From Diphasiastrum complanatum (taxonomy: Eukaryota; Streptophyta; Lycopodiopsida; Lycopodiales; Lycopodiaceae), in assembly GCA_029204225.1 (NCBI GenBank), contig CM055096.1, positions 57,735,600-57,799,599 of the forward strand: DNA of 64,000 nt, in the 5' to 3' direction. A program made the position numbers and the translations under genes. Below the pieces are notes generated by a model. The model ran no database searches. It was not told the DNA's origin and saw only the letters and a list, made by a program, of their open reading frames with translations. The stretch's first letter is position 1. Each line of letters opens with the position of its first letter. Of the stretch, positions 1 to 11,008 are shown one piece after another.

Positions 1-169
1 GGATGATTAGTACCATGAGCTCCCACTTTTTACCTCTTCTTCTCATGCTCTATATGTCAACAAGGGCTCAAAACGACAGAAGCAGAAAAGCTCCAAGCAG
101 TCTACATCAAATAAAGAACAGACTCAAAGTAAAAAACAATCATCGAATCCACATTCGTCGAAGAAGAAT

Positions 170-720
170 ATGTTTTGCAGGTATTGCAAACACAATAACT
201 ATGAGATCCAGGATTGCTGAATTCTCAAAGCGAAGAATGCATCCAAGAATCTGATCAACAAGCAAATACAGTTACAGCATCTCCTAAAGTCGAAATGGAG
301 GAAGGCGCTTTTATGGTCAAAGGCAAATACGCGAATTCAGATGATTCGTGGTTTTTGGATTCTGGAGTTACTCAACATACGACCAATTATCGTGAGATTT
401 TCCAATCCTATATGCCTTACAGCACAAAGAAGTATGTTCATCTTGGTGATGATAGTACTCACACTATCGAAGGTGAAGGTACTGTAAGATTGAGATTCCA
501 GCATGATCAATTCAAACTATTGTCAAAAGTCTTGTATGTTCCTAAACTCTCTACAAATATGTTATCAATAAGTAGAATTACAGATTTAGGTCATAAGGTG
601 GAGTTTGAGTCTGATCAATGCAAAATTATTGATAGGAGTAATAAGATCCTTGCACTCGACAAGAGGCATGGATACTTATATAAATTGGCACATTGTTATC
701 TGGAAAGAAGCTATGGATAA
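170..720 (+). pseudogene. Copia A gag zinc knuckle and aspartic protease remnant
   Basis: A retroviral-type zinc knuckle (first Cys at 176-178, last Cys at 215-217) has the CX2C...C spacing but Tyr where the usual His stands. It is followed by a TGA and a frame change. The next frame (214-720) carries the copia protease: WFLDSG at about 346-363, with the catalytic Asp in DSG, then the downstream LYVPKLSTNMLSISR segment typical of the protease to GAG-pre-integrase region. The usual DSGA/DSGS is DSGV here. The reading ends near YLYKLAH, where the GAG-pre-integrase domain should begin, and then jumps to RT sequence, so pre-integrase and integrase were lost by deletion. Confidence 0.75.
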
Positions 721-1113
721 AGAGTATTCATCTCTTATCAAGAACCAGACATGGACAATTGTCGAATTACCTGCTAGCATAAACGTAGTTGATTGCAAAT
801 GGATTTTCAAAGTCAAGTACAAAGCAGACAGAAGCATCAACAGAAGAAAAGCCTGACTTGTTGCTAGAAGGATTTTTTCAAGTATACAACGTCGATAACA
901 CTGAGACTTTCAGTCCAGTAGTCAAGCATTTTTCTACTTGACTTTTATTATTGTTTGCTGCTACAAGAGATTTGAAAATACATCAAATGGATGTACAGAC
1001 AGCATATCTCAATGGAGTTATCGAAGAAGACATTTACATGGTGCAACTTGAAGCTTATATTATCGAGGGTACTTTATGGCTTGAAGCAATTTGCTCGAGC
1101 ATGGTTTCAAAGG
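701..1113 (+). pseudogene. Copia A reverse transcriptase, N-terminal part
   Basis: The translation WKEAMDKEYSSLIKNQTW, then DCKWIFKVKYKAD and IHQMDVQTAYLNGVIEED, matches the start of a copia RT (RVT_2 family). The third block carries the first catalytic Asp, in QMDV. A TGA replaces Arg just before LVAR, and a frameshift follows around 880-950. The segment ends in GLKQFARAWFQR at the insertion point of element B and resumes in frame at 4079 after one copy of the duplicated AAAGG is removed. This shows that B inserted into a once continuous RT gene. Confidence 0.8.
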
Positions 1114-1378
1114 TGTTAGAAATCAATGATAAACTTCATTGAGTTACTGTTTACGATGTACACTAATGTTGACAGTTTTTATCAGTTGTAATTAGGCTAG
1201 TCTATTAGTCTACTCGTAGGTTTTTTCTCTCTTTATCATGATCCAGGGCTCATTTGTAGATTTCACATTTTTTCAGTATGATCTAGTGTGATAGAGTGAT
1301 AGAGCGTGTTCTTCTTCCATCTTCTTGTGGTGAATGCTTATGGTGAATGCTTGATGTTGCATATCTGATTTTTTAACA
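1114..1378 (+). repeat. 5' LTR of Copia B
   Basis: It begins TGTTAG and ends TAACA, a short inverted terminal repeat. It aligns throughout with 3811-4078, with scattered substitutions and small indels. It is followed at once by a tRNA-Met primer-binding site. Confidence 0.92.
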
Positions 1379-1390
1379 TGGTATCAAAGC
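1379..1390 (+). promoter_or_regulatory. Primer-binding site of Copia B (initiator tRNA-Met)
   Basis: TGGTATCAAAGC abuts the 5' LTR. It differs from the common plant copia site TGGTATCAGAGC by one base. Confidence 0.9.
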
Positions 1391-1564
1391 AGTGATAGTC
1401 CTGCATGTCTGATCATTGAATACAGCTTGTCACAGGCTCCACAATGAAGTGAGAAAGTCCTTCATGGGAGGTGAAAGCTTAGAGAGACAAAAACGGCTGG
1501 AAGGAATCTTTCTTTGGTGTATTTTGCAAGTTTGGAGTTCAGAATCATTAGTGGGGAACGAAGA

Positions 1565-1767
1565 CACAGTCCTGGGGGCATCAGAAAGGCCAGGGCAGCA
1601 TCAGACAGATTGAAAATCTATTGCGTGGGGAGATTTTTACAATACTTCCTAGTTGTTGTGAAAAGCACAGTCCCGGAGGCATCAAAAAGGCCAGGGCAGC
1701 ATCAGACAGATTGAAAATCTATTTGAGTGGGAGATATTTTTACAATACTTCCTAGTTATTGTGAAAA
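1565..1767 (+). repeat. Two tandem copies of a 101-bp unit in Copia B leader
   Basis: Copies 1565-1665 and 1666-1767 both begin CACAGTCC and share GGCCAGGGCAGCATCAGACA. They differ by a few substitutions and one or two indels. Confidence 0.85.
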
Positions 1768-2027
1768 GTGCCATTTGCGTGAGAGGTTTGCCAAGAAATC
1801 TCTCATTTGTTTATTTGGAGTATCACAAATCACACTAGACAGTGTCTAGTACTGCCATTCAGAGTTAGGAGGCTTCATACTTTTCACATTATTGATTTCT
1901 GTCTTTTGAACAATCACACATTACAAAATCTTTGCAAAGAGGAGACGGCGTAGCCGTTGCGTCAAAGTGGGGAATCTAGAATATTCTCTCTGAAAGTTCT
2001 TATATTCTCTACTTTTTATCTTTTCCA

Positions 2028-2271
2028 TACCAATATTGGATCGACGCGTCAGAGGTAAGAAAAATCCTGAGCAGTCGTACATCTGCATGTCGTACAAATA
2101 TAGCATATTCGTATCAATATCGGATCCATGTGCCAAAGGTAAAGAAAATACTGAGCAATCGTACATCCGTGCGTCATACCGATATCGCATACCCGTACCA
2201 ATATCGGATCCATGCGCACGAGCTAAAACGAATCCTGAGCAGTCGTGCACCCGCACGTCATACCGATATTA
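2028..2271 (+). repeat. 84-bp minisatellite, about 2.9 copies, inside Copia B
   Basis: Units start at 2028, 2112 and 2196 with ACCAATATTGGATC-like or ATCAATATCGGATCC-like heads and share a GAGCAGTCGTACATC core. The period is exactly 28 codons. One frame on each strand is open across the array (+ 2036-2272, - 2256-1921), but neither resembles gag. Confidence 0.88.
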
Positions 2272-2296
2272 GGTGTACAACGTGGTGTGATAAAAT

Positions 2297-3807
2297 TTGG
2301 AGATAGGTTGTGTGCTCAACTTGTCAGTAACAAGTGATGCTAATAAGGGAGATACTCCCGAATCAAGTGAGCATGGAGAGCTTAGAAAGTCAAGTAGAAA
2401 TCAAAAACCTCCTGCACGATTAGAGATGAATCTAGCTCTAATGGGCTCTGTGCTCAAGGCTCAAGAACCAAAAACTTTTGATGAAGCAAAGGAGCACAAG
2501 GAGTGGCGTGCAGCTATGGAAACAAAAATGGAAACCATATCAAAAAATAGGATGTGGAATTTGGTTGATCTACCTGATGGTAAGAAGCCTATCACTTGCA
2601 AATGGACTTATAAGATCAAATAGCTAAGATGGTGATTATACGTTCTATCATTGCTATTTCTGCTTTCTATGGTTGGAAGATCCAGCAAATGGACGTTGTG
2701 CTGGATGAAGAGGTGTACTTAGTACAACCTCAAGGATTTGTTGAGCCAGGGAGAGAGCATCTTGTTTGTAAGCTCAACAAAGCCATTTATGGATTGAAGC
2801 AAGCACCACGGGCATGGTACTCTTGCATTGATGAACACTTCAAGCGAAGGGGAATGGTAAAGAGTGATGCCGATCCTAATATTTACATTCTAAGACAAGA
2901 TTAAGATATAGTGTTCATTGAGTTGTACGTGGATGATTTGATTATTACAAGAAGTAATGAGAGCTTAATTGATGAAATCAAATCAGATCTTTCCAATGCT
3001 TATGACATGAGTGATCTAGGTTTGATGCACTATTGTCTTGGCATTGAAGTATGGCAAAAGAAAGACATGGCCTTTCTTACACAAAGCAAATATGCACGAG
3101 ATTTGCTTTATAAGTCCAATATGCAGGATTGTAAGCCTTTGAGTACACCTATGGATGTCAACATTTGACACACACACGACCTGATATTTCTTATGTTGTT
3201 GGTGTTGTTAGTCAATTTATGCAAGATCCTAGTCAAGCACACTGGAAGTCTGCTAAACATATTCTCAGATACATTCGAGGGACATTGAATTTTGGTTTGA
3301 AGTATGATCAGCTTGAAGCGCCAATGTTGGTAGGTTATACAGATGCCGATTGGGTAGGTAATATTGATGACAGAAGATCTACCAGTGGTCATACATTCAG
3401 TTATGGTATAGCTGCAATTTCATGGAGCAGCAAAAAATAACCTACAGTAGCCGTATCATCGACGAAAGCTGAATATCGAGCACTCAACAATGCTACACAA
3501 GAAGCGATATGGTTACGAAGATTGCTTGTGGATTTAATTCAACCACAAGTGAATGAGACTATTATATCTTGTGACAATCAAAGCTGCATTCACCTTGCTA
3601 AAAGTCCAATTTTACATGCTCGAACCAAGCACATTGAAATACACTATTATTTTGTTCAAGAGAAAATTCTTGATGGAGCCATTGATCTTGTTTTTTGTAA
3701 ATCTGAAGATCCAATGGCAGATATTTTTACTAAGTCATTAGATAGATGTAAATTTGAGAGGTTTCATACTCTATTAGGAATAGAAGAATGTAACTTTGTC
3801 ATTGAGG
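2297..3807 (+). pseudogene. Copia B RT-RNase H polyprotein remnant
   Basis: Segment order is as in copia pol. An RT start (ARLEMNLALMGS, ITCKWTYKIK) is followed by a deletion and a block around QQMDV that has lost the usual TAFLNG residues. Then come the intact KLNKAIYGLKQAPRAWY block and the catalytic YVDD at 2926-2937. A second deletion near 3165 precedes RNase H (TDADWVG, then CDNQSCIHLAKSP and ADIFTKSL). In-frame stops lie at 2622, 2902, 3166 and 3438. No protease or integrase is present. The conserved blocks leave no doubt about the family, but the gene cannot make a working enzyme. Confidence 0.9.
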
Positions 3808-3810
3808 GAG
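3801..3810 (+). promoter_or_regulatory. Polypurine tract of Copia B
   Basis: The purine-rich TTGAGGGAG directly precedes the 3' LTR start at 3811, the position used for plus-strand priming. Confidence 0.75.
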
Positions 3811-4078
3811 TGTTAGAAATCAATGATAAACTTCATTCTGTTACTATTTACAATGTACATTAATGTTGACAGTTGTATCAACTGTAATTAGCCGTAGGCT
3901 AGTCTACTAGTATACTCGTAGGTTTTCTCTCTCTATCAGGGTTCAGGGTTCATTTGAACATTTCACATTTTTTAGGTATGATCTAGTGTGATAGAGTGAT
4001 ACTGTGTGTTCTTCTTCCGCCTTCTTGTGGTGAATGCTTATGGTGAATGCTTGATGTTGCATATCTGATGTTTTAACA
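3811..4078 (+). repeat. 3' LTR of Copia B
   Basis: It starts TGTTAGAAATC and ends TTTTAACA, aligning with 1114-1378. Divergence from the 5' LTR is visible (for example an inserted GCCGTA near 3890), so insertion was not very recent. Confidence 0.92.
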
Positions 4079-5066
4079 AAAGGATCAATACTTTCCTGAT
4101 TGATCATGGCTACACAAGTAGCTCTTCATATTCAAATGTTTATTTCAAGATAGTGCATCAATCTTTTATCATTATCACTTTGTACGTGGATGACACATTG
4201 CTCTTTAGTAACAATATCGATCTGATAAAAGAAGACAAGACAATACTATCTTCTGAATTCGACATGACTGATCTGGGCAAAGCTCATTTCTGTCTTGATA
4301 TTCAAATCCACAGAGACAGAAATCAAAAGTTGATCTACATTACTCAACATAGGTACATCTACAATATGTTAGTTAGATATAATTTGATTAATTGCAAGTT
4401 AGCTCTCTCAACAATCGAATCAGGTCTCAAATTGTCAAAGGACCAGTTTTCTCAAACAATTCAAGAGAAGGAGCAGATGCGTGAGTATCCTTATCATTCG
4501 ATAATAGGATCTCTTATGTACGCAATGATCTGAACCAGGCCAGACATAGCTTTTGTGCTATGGACTTTTGCATTTGTTATGGAACAGTCGACAATGACAA
4601 ACTCAATTTACTCATTGGTTTTACAGATGCAAGTTGGGCAGGAGATGTAGACACTCGTAAATCCACTTCCGGATTTACATTCTTCCTCAATAATGGTCCT
4701 GTTCCTTAGAACAGTCGCAAGCAATCTTCGATAGCTCTATCTTTTACAGAATCAGAGTATATCGCAGCCTCACAGGCTACAAAGGAAGCGATTTGGTTGA
4801 GAAACTTACTTCCAGATATCAGTCTGAATCAATATGCTTCGACATTACTATTTTGTGATAATCAAAGTGCCATTGTCTTATCATCCAATCCTAGATTTCA
4901 TTCTAGGAGTAAGCACATTGAACTGAAGTATCATTACGTCAGAAGCAAAGTTCTCAACGAAGAGGTCAGATTGTAGTACTGTCGAATGCAAGATATGACA
5001 TCAGATATTTTTACTAAAGCATTAAGCTTGGATGCACACAGAAAGTTTTGTGTAGAACTAAGTTAA
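4079..5066 (+). pseudogene. Copia A RT C-terminal part and RNase H
   Basis: It continues element A's RT from 1113. It holds YVDD at 4183-4194, the FDMTDLGKAHFCLDIQIHRD block, MREYPYHSIIGSLMYAM, then a TGA before TRPDIAF. RNase H follows in other frames: TDASWAGDVDTRKST, CDNQSAIVLSSNP, HSRSKHIELKYH and DIFTKAL, ending at TAA 5064-5066. A segment between TRPDIAF and TDASW is shortened. A TAG replaces a Trp codon at about 4708. The gene is clearly inactive. Confidence 0.87.
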
Positions 5067-5279
5067 AAGGTCAAGGCATTCATGGATTCAGATTAAGGGA
5101 GAGTGTTGGACTATTCTCCTTCCTGGTAATTGACTGATTAGTTTTTAATCTTCATCCAACTGTTTATCTTGTTATGCAGATTCTTCTTCCTTGTTTCACA
5201 TAGTCTGCAGAATTACAAGTGTTTTTACACAGTATGTAGAAATACACGGAGTTTGACAACAGTGTCAAGAATCTTCTCT

Positions 5280-5637
5280 CACTACAAAACCCGACATTGT
5301 CGTCTTTTTGCTACAGTCAATTTTCTCTTAAAGCGACACTATAAAAAATTGTAAGTAAAATACAGTGTCGCATTTTTTGCATTTTTTGCCTGTCAAAAAT
5401 TTCGAGTAAAAATGAAGTGTCACGTTTTTCGCATTTTTTGCCTGTTAGGAATTGCGAGAAAAAAATGCAGTGTCGCATTTTTCGCATTTTTCAAAGTGCC
5501 TCAAATGTTAACTTTGGCAAAGTGTGGGGCTACCCCAATATTCAGGAAATGAGATTTTGTGACACTGTCGCATTTCTCACAAAAGTTGCATTTTTCGCTT
5601 TCTCTCTGATGTCAGTTATGCTCATTTTTGTAGAGTG
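5280..5637. mobile_element. CACTA-like non-autonomous element in Copia A LTR
   Basis: It starts CACTACAAAAC and ends TTTTTGTAGAGTG. The ends are near-complementary in the way CACTA (En/Spm) termini are, with two extra bases at the right end. The interior has at least four copies of a GTGTCGCATTTTT-type word (near 5366, 5419, 5472 and 5567), the first three spaced about 53 bp. They resemble the subterminal transposase-binding repeats of this superfamily. No 3-bp target duplication is visible (TCT on the left, ACA on the right), so the call is tentative. There is no coding capacity. Confidence 0.55.
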
Positions 5638-5777
5638 ACAGTCACGTTCATTTATGCAGACAGACTGTTTATGGCCAAATGTCACCGCTTATCAGCAAGC
5701 AACTTCTGAGAAGACCTGGATGAATGCCAGCAGACTCCAGCCAACTGGCAGCCGCATTTGACGACCTAATTACTTAG

Positions 5778-5785
5778 TATAAATA
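5778..5785 (+). promoter_or_regulatory. TATA box in Copia A 3' LTR
   Basis: TATAAATA lies where an LTR promoter would be, upstream of a pyrimidine-rich stretch. Confidence 0.5.
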
Positions 5786-6110
5786 GTTGTTCATATTTCA
5801 ACATCTTAATCAGTTCAGAGATCAAGTATTCAATAGTTAGCTCTCTCTCAAGCCTCTGAGCTTGAACACGCTTGAGCATTCTAGCTCAGTTCTTTAGAGT
5901 TGATTAGAGATTGCTATTGCGCTTACTGCTTATCAGTAGTTGCGCTTAATTCAGACTTATATTTTAGTCACTCAGAAATAGTTAGAGTACGCGGCTTTGA
6001 TCCACAACTTGTTGTACTCATTTACATCTGTTTCATTTTCATACTGAATCAATACTATCTTTTATTGTGATCAGTTTCGTCTCAGAATGTATGCGTTTCT
6101 GTAATTTTTC

Positions 6111-8430
6111 ACGACTGATTACTTGTCTGATAATTCAATGCTTTAATGTTTGGCTATGTAATCACTATAGTACTAATGATTTCAAAGTTAGTTACTATAA
6201 GATCGAACGTGATTTTTATCGCTATTGTTTTGTTCGAAATTGATAGGCTCACTTGATTCTAGCAAATATGCTCCCTTTGATAGCAATAATTCTCAATGCC
6301 AACTCAACAAGATCTGATGTAATTTTGAACATTACATGTACCTCACCTCAATCTTGCCTAAGACTTTTTAAAATGGGAACTAGCCTTGTTCACGCTTGAT
6401 GACAGCTTACAGAGATTTTGGCATGTGCTTCCAATGGAATCTTTGATAATCCATCAGCTTTCGATGCATCAAATTTTGACACTATTTGGAATTTTTTCTG
6501 AAATCCAATTTTGGCAGCTTCCGGCACTAGGCATGAATACAATTTTTAAATGATACATCAGATTTTGATGCATAAATTGTGCGTCAGATTCCAATAGATC
6601 AGCTGTCAACCAGATGGCCTATATTTTTTGAGCTGACATTCATTTGTAGATGACTTGGATGTCAAATAATGATAATTTTTTTTCCTGTCGTATCTAAGCC
6701 ATCAATCCACGACCGTAGTGATCTAACATTTGTACTATTTTTGGAATCCAACAGAAAATGTATCCATTGGATTCCAGCAAACCAACAACGTCTCGAAATT
6801 TTTGTAGAGGAGGCCATTCCACGACGTTCGACCTTCAAGAGTTGCCCTTCAGGTAATTTTGACATGATGTTTCAAATAAGTTGGTGCCCATTGTATACTT
6901 TGGCTCTCAAAGTTGCATTCAAAAGTTTTCTCATAATCTCAAAGGAAAAGTTATCGAAGTATAAAACAAATGTATGAACTTTTATTCTTCAATTCGAAGT
7001 GTGAGTTTCTTGATGCATTCTATATCATTCTAGCAAAGGAATTGCTCAAAATATTTATTTTATGTTATTGTTAAATCTTTCAAGGGTTGCACTTCATCAA
7101 GAAACTAGGAGTTTCCCCGAGTTTGTGAACACTCGTTGCCAAAAGTTGTCCATGAAATATTAAACCTCAGAGAATGCTGAAATTGACCTCAACTTACCTT
7201 TTCTTTGCATATTATGAAAGTTGATAGTGACCATACCTATTTCTTTGGCATATTATGAAATCTAAAGTCCATAATTTTTTGGTATAAGAACATTGTGCTC
7301 ATAAAAATTTGAGAAGATAAAATATAATCCACACAAATGCATGTGAGGCCCAAAAAACATTTTCATCCCGTAAAGAAATTTGAGAAGAGATATATAACCC
7401 TAAAGATGCATAAGTGAGGCCCATAAAACATTTTTAGCCATAGAAAAAAGGGCTTCTTCCTCACCATCTTTTATGCTTACGTAAAATCTTTTTAGTGACC
7501 TTTTTACTCGGTTCAACGATGTTCAATTATGGCATGGCCTAACGACCTTGTCATAATTTTACGACTATTTTGGTGGGTGCAGAGGTCACTAAAAAGACCA
7601 TTTCTCCATACATATACATAGCTTAACCTCTTGAAAATAGTGCAAACTTTTCAAGTTGATGGTCAAAATGAGATTTTTGATGAAAATTTGCCCATCAATG
7701 TTAAAGATCAAAATTTTGTCAAGCCCTTCAAATATTTTGAAGTGGGTTGTAATGTTTATAATGAGTCCAACTCTTAAGCATCCACTCAAACTAAACTTGT
7801 GGAAAACCTCATGAAGAAGCTTGTGTTTCAACTCATCATTCAAAATGTACTTTAAGAAGTGCTAGTTCATGGGGACTTTCTTACTCCAATATTGCTCTTG
7901 AATACCAAAAAGCATTGGTTTGACACTACCAGCTTCAACACTCTGCGGGAAAGTAGACGAATCATAGGAATGAAACTGACATCTTTTCTCGAAAATTGGC
8001 ATCATGAAAATTTTGACAGTCTTTTAAATAGGCAAATAAACCTTTTTACGAGTATAGTTCTTAAAAAACCAAGTAGTTTCAAAAGATGCAGGTTCTTTTA
8101 AGATAAGTCCAAAAAGGTTTCCGGTAACAATATTGCTCTTGGAGAAAATCTCACACACAAGAAAAAAATAAAACCTTATTGGCTTAAAATATGAATTTGA
8201 GGTTGTGCCCTTCAAAGCTGACGTCCACAGGAAAGTCAAATACGTTCAAAGAGAGAGTTGATGCCCATTGACGGCCGTCAAAGTCTCAAGAATTGATAGC
8301 TTGAGATGAACAGAGTAAAAGACAAATGGCGTTAAATTTCAATAATATTTACCAAATTAATTAATAATAATATAATAAATAAATATAAAAATATTCAGAC
8401 ATCCCGTTTCTCCATTCAGCTGTCCTTGAG
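6111..8430. other. Spacer between Copia A and the villin gene
   Basis: AT-rich, with no gene recognised. Around 6660-6980 both strands are open for about 65-100 codons, but neither translation resembles a family I know. The tone is that of an old repeat. Confidence 0.5.
7307..7444 (+). repeat. Imperfect tandem duplication, about 69-bp unit
   Basis: Copies at about 7307-7375 and 7376-7444 share AATTTGAGAAGA, GTGAGGCCCA and AAACATTTT in the same order and spacing. Confidence 0.65.
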
Positions 8431-9210
8431 GAAGCCAAGCAGATCTCATCAATATCCGAAGGCCGACGATTTACATCCCCCACCGTTAAATCAGCTACAA
8501 ACGTTCAGATTTTGCCACGTGCAATATGCCACTCGTCGAAGATCCAAGTGTAGATGAAGGGGAAGCGCATCCCAGCGGGCCAAACCCAAAGGCAGGGGAC
8601 GTTCTTTTCGACCGACCTTTGCAGCCTAGATGCCGAGAGGTACAGACTGGGACCGACAGGACGCCACCCTGTCTGGGCCCCACCCTTAATTATCAATACT
8701 TCCTTCACTTTATTGCCACTATACCAAAACCACCCCCCCCCCCCCCCCCCCGGCCCTGCCCGCCAAACTTTTTTTTCCCCAACCCCCCAAAAAAAAATGG
8801 AAGGGAGGAAGCTCGCTTTCCACGTTTACGTGGAAATGGTGGTGGCATTGGCTATGGCTTTTCTGTCGGCGTTTTGTTTTGGATCTGTTTTTGGAGATGG
8901 CTGCCCTCGCCTGATCTGGTAGCAATAAATCAGCGGTTTCTTTTGCGAGCGTTTGTGGATCGAGGAGCAGGTGGCCTGGTCTCGCCTTGCCTTGCCTTTG
9001 GCTTTTGATGAGGTGCGAGCGTGTTCGTGAGTGTGCGGTGATGTATTTATTGACCAGTTTGTTACTCACGGTTGTGCCAATTTCGGCATTAAGACATGGA
9101 GGCGGTTGTCTCTGATACATTAATGATGCATTTGGTTTGATTTTTTCAGAGTAGGATCCGATCTGGCTTCAGTTTTTAGATCCACTTTCGCTTCCAGCAT
9201 TCTTGTGGAG
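8431..9210 (+). promoter_or_regulatory. Probable villin promoter and first 5'UTR exon
   Basis: Composition changes sharply to GC- and pyrimidine-rich here, unlike the flanks. A G-box CACGTG lies at 8517-8522. A strong splice donor, GAG|GTAAGG, ends the putative untranslated exon at 9210. An open frame at 8526-9008 is Pro-rich low-complexity sequence and is not taken as coding. The transcription start is not determined. Confidence 0.5.
8733..8751 (+). repeat. Poly-C tract (19)
   Basis: An uninterrupted C run in the villin promoter/5'UTR region, followed by the GC-rich CGGCCCTGCCCGCC. Confidence 0.95.
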
Positions 9211-10822
9211 GTAAGGGAGCTTAATCGTTGGCCTCTATGTTTTCTTCAGTTTTTTATGCTGTATCGTTTGCTTCAGTTTCTAACTGGATGCTCACACTTC
9301 AAGTAAGCTCTACACAATCAGAGGATCGTCTTATTATTATTCAACTCTTTGTTCGTCCTTGCTTTCAACCTTTTTCTTTTGCCCAGTTCCTTCTGTTAGG
9401 ACATTCAGGAATTTGCATAATTATGGTTCGATCAGCTGAAATTCTTTGGAACTTTTGAAATGTTTTGCCCGATCTTCAAACTTAAAGGCAGAACGATATC
9501 CAACAGTTGACATCAAGTCGCGCAATTGATTATGTAATGCCTGGTGGTGGAAGTGGCAATCACGTGTAGGGTGTGGTAATTAGGAGATCTGAAAAGTGTG
9601 TTAATCAGATTTCACCTCTAGAATGTGTAATTCTCACTGCAGTAGACGTTGTCAGTCTGTGGCTTTAGCCGTGGCGTTTTTTTGTTGGGAGTAGCTGTTG
9701 ATCGTTACTGATTTGAGATTCAGAGTGCATTGTTCGACTGTCAGGCCAGTCAGCCTGACGGGGGTTTTAATAATAATCAAAGAATATGCTTAAGTAATAA
9801 GAAATTGTTACCAATTGAGTAAGTTGGAACAAAGCTTGTAGGAGCTCATGCAGTGATGGCAGTAAGAAGAGAGCCAAGGAATGTGATTAACACGTGGATA
9901 GCTTTTCATTCTGTCAAGTACTGAAATGATAAATAATTCATGATCAAGTCACTGACACAGCTGTTGATCGTCGTATAGGTTATCCAAAAGATATTTATAA
10001 GTACAAAGGAACTTTATGAAAGTTGGATCCTTTCCAGAGACGAAAGTATTGTGAAAGGAAAAATTGTGTTGAACATTCTTTTCTTGTCTCGCTATCAAGC
10101 TGTCCTTTTCAAAGACCTGAGTACGTATCATATTTCGTGTTTGAGCACGTTCAGTGAATCATCAATTTTCCATTAAAGACTATCTATGGTTGCTTATGGC
10201 ATTTACTGATATCTATGATCTAGGCATGTGAGGATTATGACACAGATGTAGGTGTATGTATATACAATCTCATTAACACATGTCACATAGTTACACTGTG
10301 TCTGAATCTAGGTTTTCTTTGAGAATTAGAAGATTTAAGATATTTGAATAAGGGTGCGTTTTGGAATGTGCAGAAAAGGTTCAATTCGATCAAAGTATTT
10401 AAGATGTCAGTTATGTGTGAAAATTGCAGGGATGATATTTATCTGTAGAGAAGTCTAAAACCTTACTTTTCAAACATTCCCTCTTCCAAAGAGTGTAGCC
10501 TTAAATTTCTTCAAATGTTTAGAGAATATCTCTAATTGTTGATGGAAATAGAGCAATTATTTACATCCTGTTTAAATGTGAACTGTTTCAAATCGAAATT
10601 TGTTGTAACTAAATTTGATTCATGGCAAAATTTGGATGGATATTCTAGTAAGATATCATGATCTTTTATCAAGATCGAAAGTCTAGAATATTAGGGCTTT
10701 TGTACAAGTACATCCTTCTTGAACTTCTTGAATCTTTTTCCTCAGCAAAAAAAATGTGTGGTATGTAGCTGCTTCTGTTATTGCTGCATTTTCTATGAAT
10801 GTATGACAAATCTTCTTTTCAG
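9211..10822 (+). other. Probable 5'UTR intron of villin
   Basis: Bounded by donor GTAAGG at 9211 and acceptor TTCTTTTCAG ending at 10822, the best pair upstream of the start codon. The interior is AT-rich with no conserved reading frame. It is placed from splice signals alone. A different acceptor between 10822 and 11008 is possible. Confidence 0.45.
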
Positions 10823-11008
10823 GAGGTCAATGTTAGAGATTGGAATGCTAAGGATGATTTTGAGATTGCTTGTGGCTTTGCTTCATTCCATGACCTACTC
10901 ACTCTTTTTAGGTTTAAACTTGTGTTCACAATATTCTTGTTTTGTAACCAAAGGAAAGGATTGAAGTCCAAAACTCTAAACGTGGGGTCCATCTAAGAAG
11001 CATCTGCC

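Larger units (their letters stand above)
1114..4078 (+). mobile_element. Copia LTR retrotransposon B, complete ends, internally deleted
   Basis: Both LTRs begin TGTTAGAAATC and end TTTTAACA. The primer-binding site directly follows the 5' LTR, a purine run precedes the 3' LTR, and the flanks are a perfect AAAGG duplication. At about 2.97 kb it is well short of an autonomous copia (about 5 kb). Gag, protease and integrase are not recognisable. In their place are two families of tandem repeats (1565-1767 and 2028-2271). RT and RNase H remain, with small deletions and stops. It moved by trans-mobilisation or decayed after insertion. It is nested in element A and therefore younger than A. Confidence 0.93.
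1109..4083. repeat. 5-bp target-site duplication AAAGG flanking Copia B
   Basis: AAAGG at 1109-1113 is repeated at 4079-4083, immediately outside the two LTRs of element B. Five bases is the usual copia duplication length, and there is no mismatch. Confidence 0.93.
1..6110 (+). mobile_element. Copia LTR retrotransposon A, 5' end outside window, decayed and interrupted
   Basis: The order zinc knuckle, aspartic protease, RT, RNase H, polypurine run, LTR is that of Ty1/copia. The 5' LTR and most of gag lie left of the window. The integrase is missing: the protease-side sequence passes directly into RT near position 700. Element B sits inside the RT gene at 1113/4079, and a CACTA-like element sits in the 3' LTR. 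The 3' LTR starts clearly at 5104, but its right edge is uncertain; 6110 is a guess. Stops and frameshifts show it is inactive. Element E at 51.8-54 kb has closely similar RT and is probably the same family. Confidence 0.8.
5104..6110 (+). repeat. 3' LTR of Copia A (right edge uncertain)
   Basis: The purine run AAGGGAGAG is followed by TGTTGGACTATTCTCC, a normal copia LTR start. A TATA box lies at 5778. The LTR is split by the CACTA-like insert at 5280-5637. No partner LTR is in the window, so the right end is an estimate. Confidence 0.55.

Noticed and set aside
1930-2280. CRISPR-like interpretation of the 84-bp repeats
   Set aside because: Contiguous tandem units without spacers, in a plant retrotransposon.
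6660-6977. Both-strand open frames of 67 and 102 codons
   Set aside because: No recognised motif; likely an old repeat. Not supported as genes.
8526-9120. Overlapping Pro-rich and Arg-rich frames around the poly-C tract
   Set aside because: Low-complexity GC-rich promoter/5'UTR sequence with no domain; frames open on both strands.
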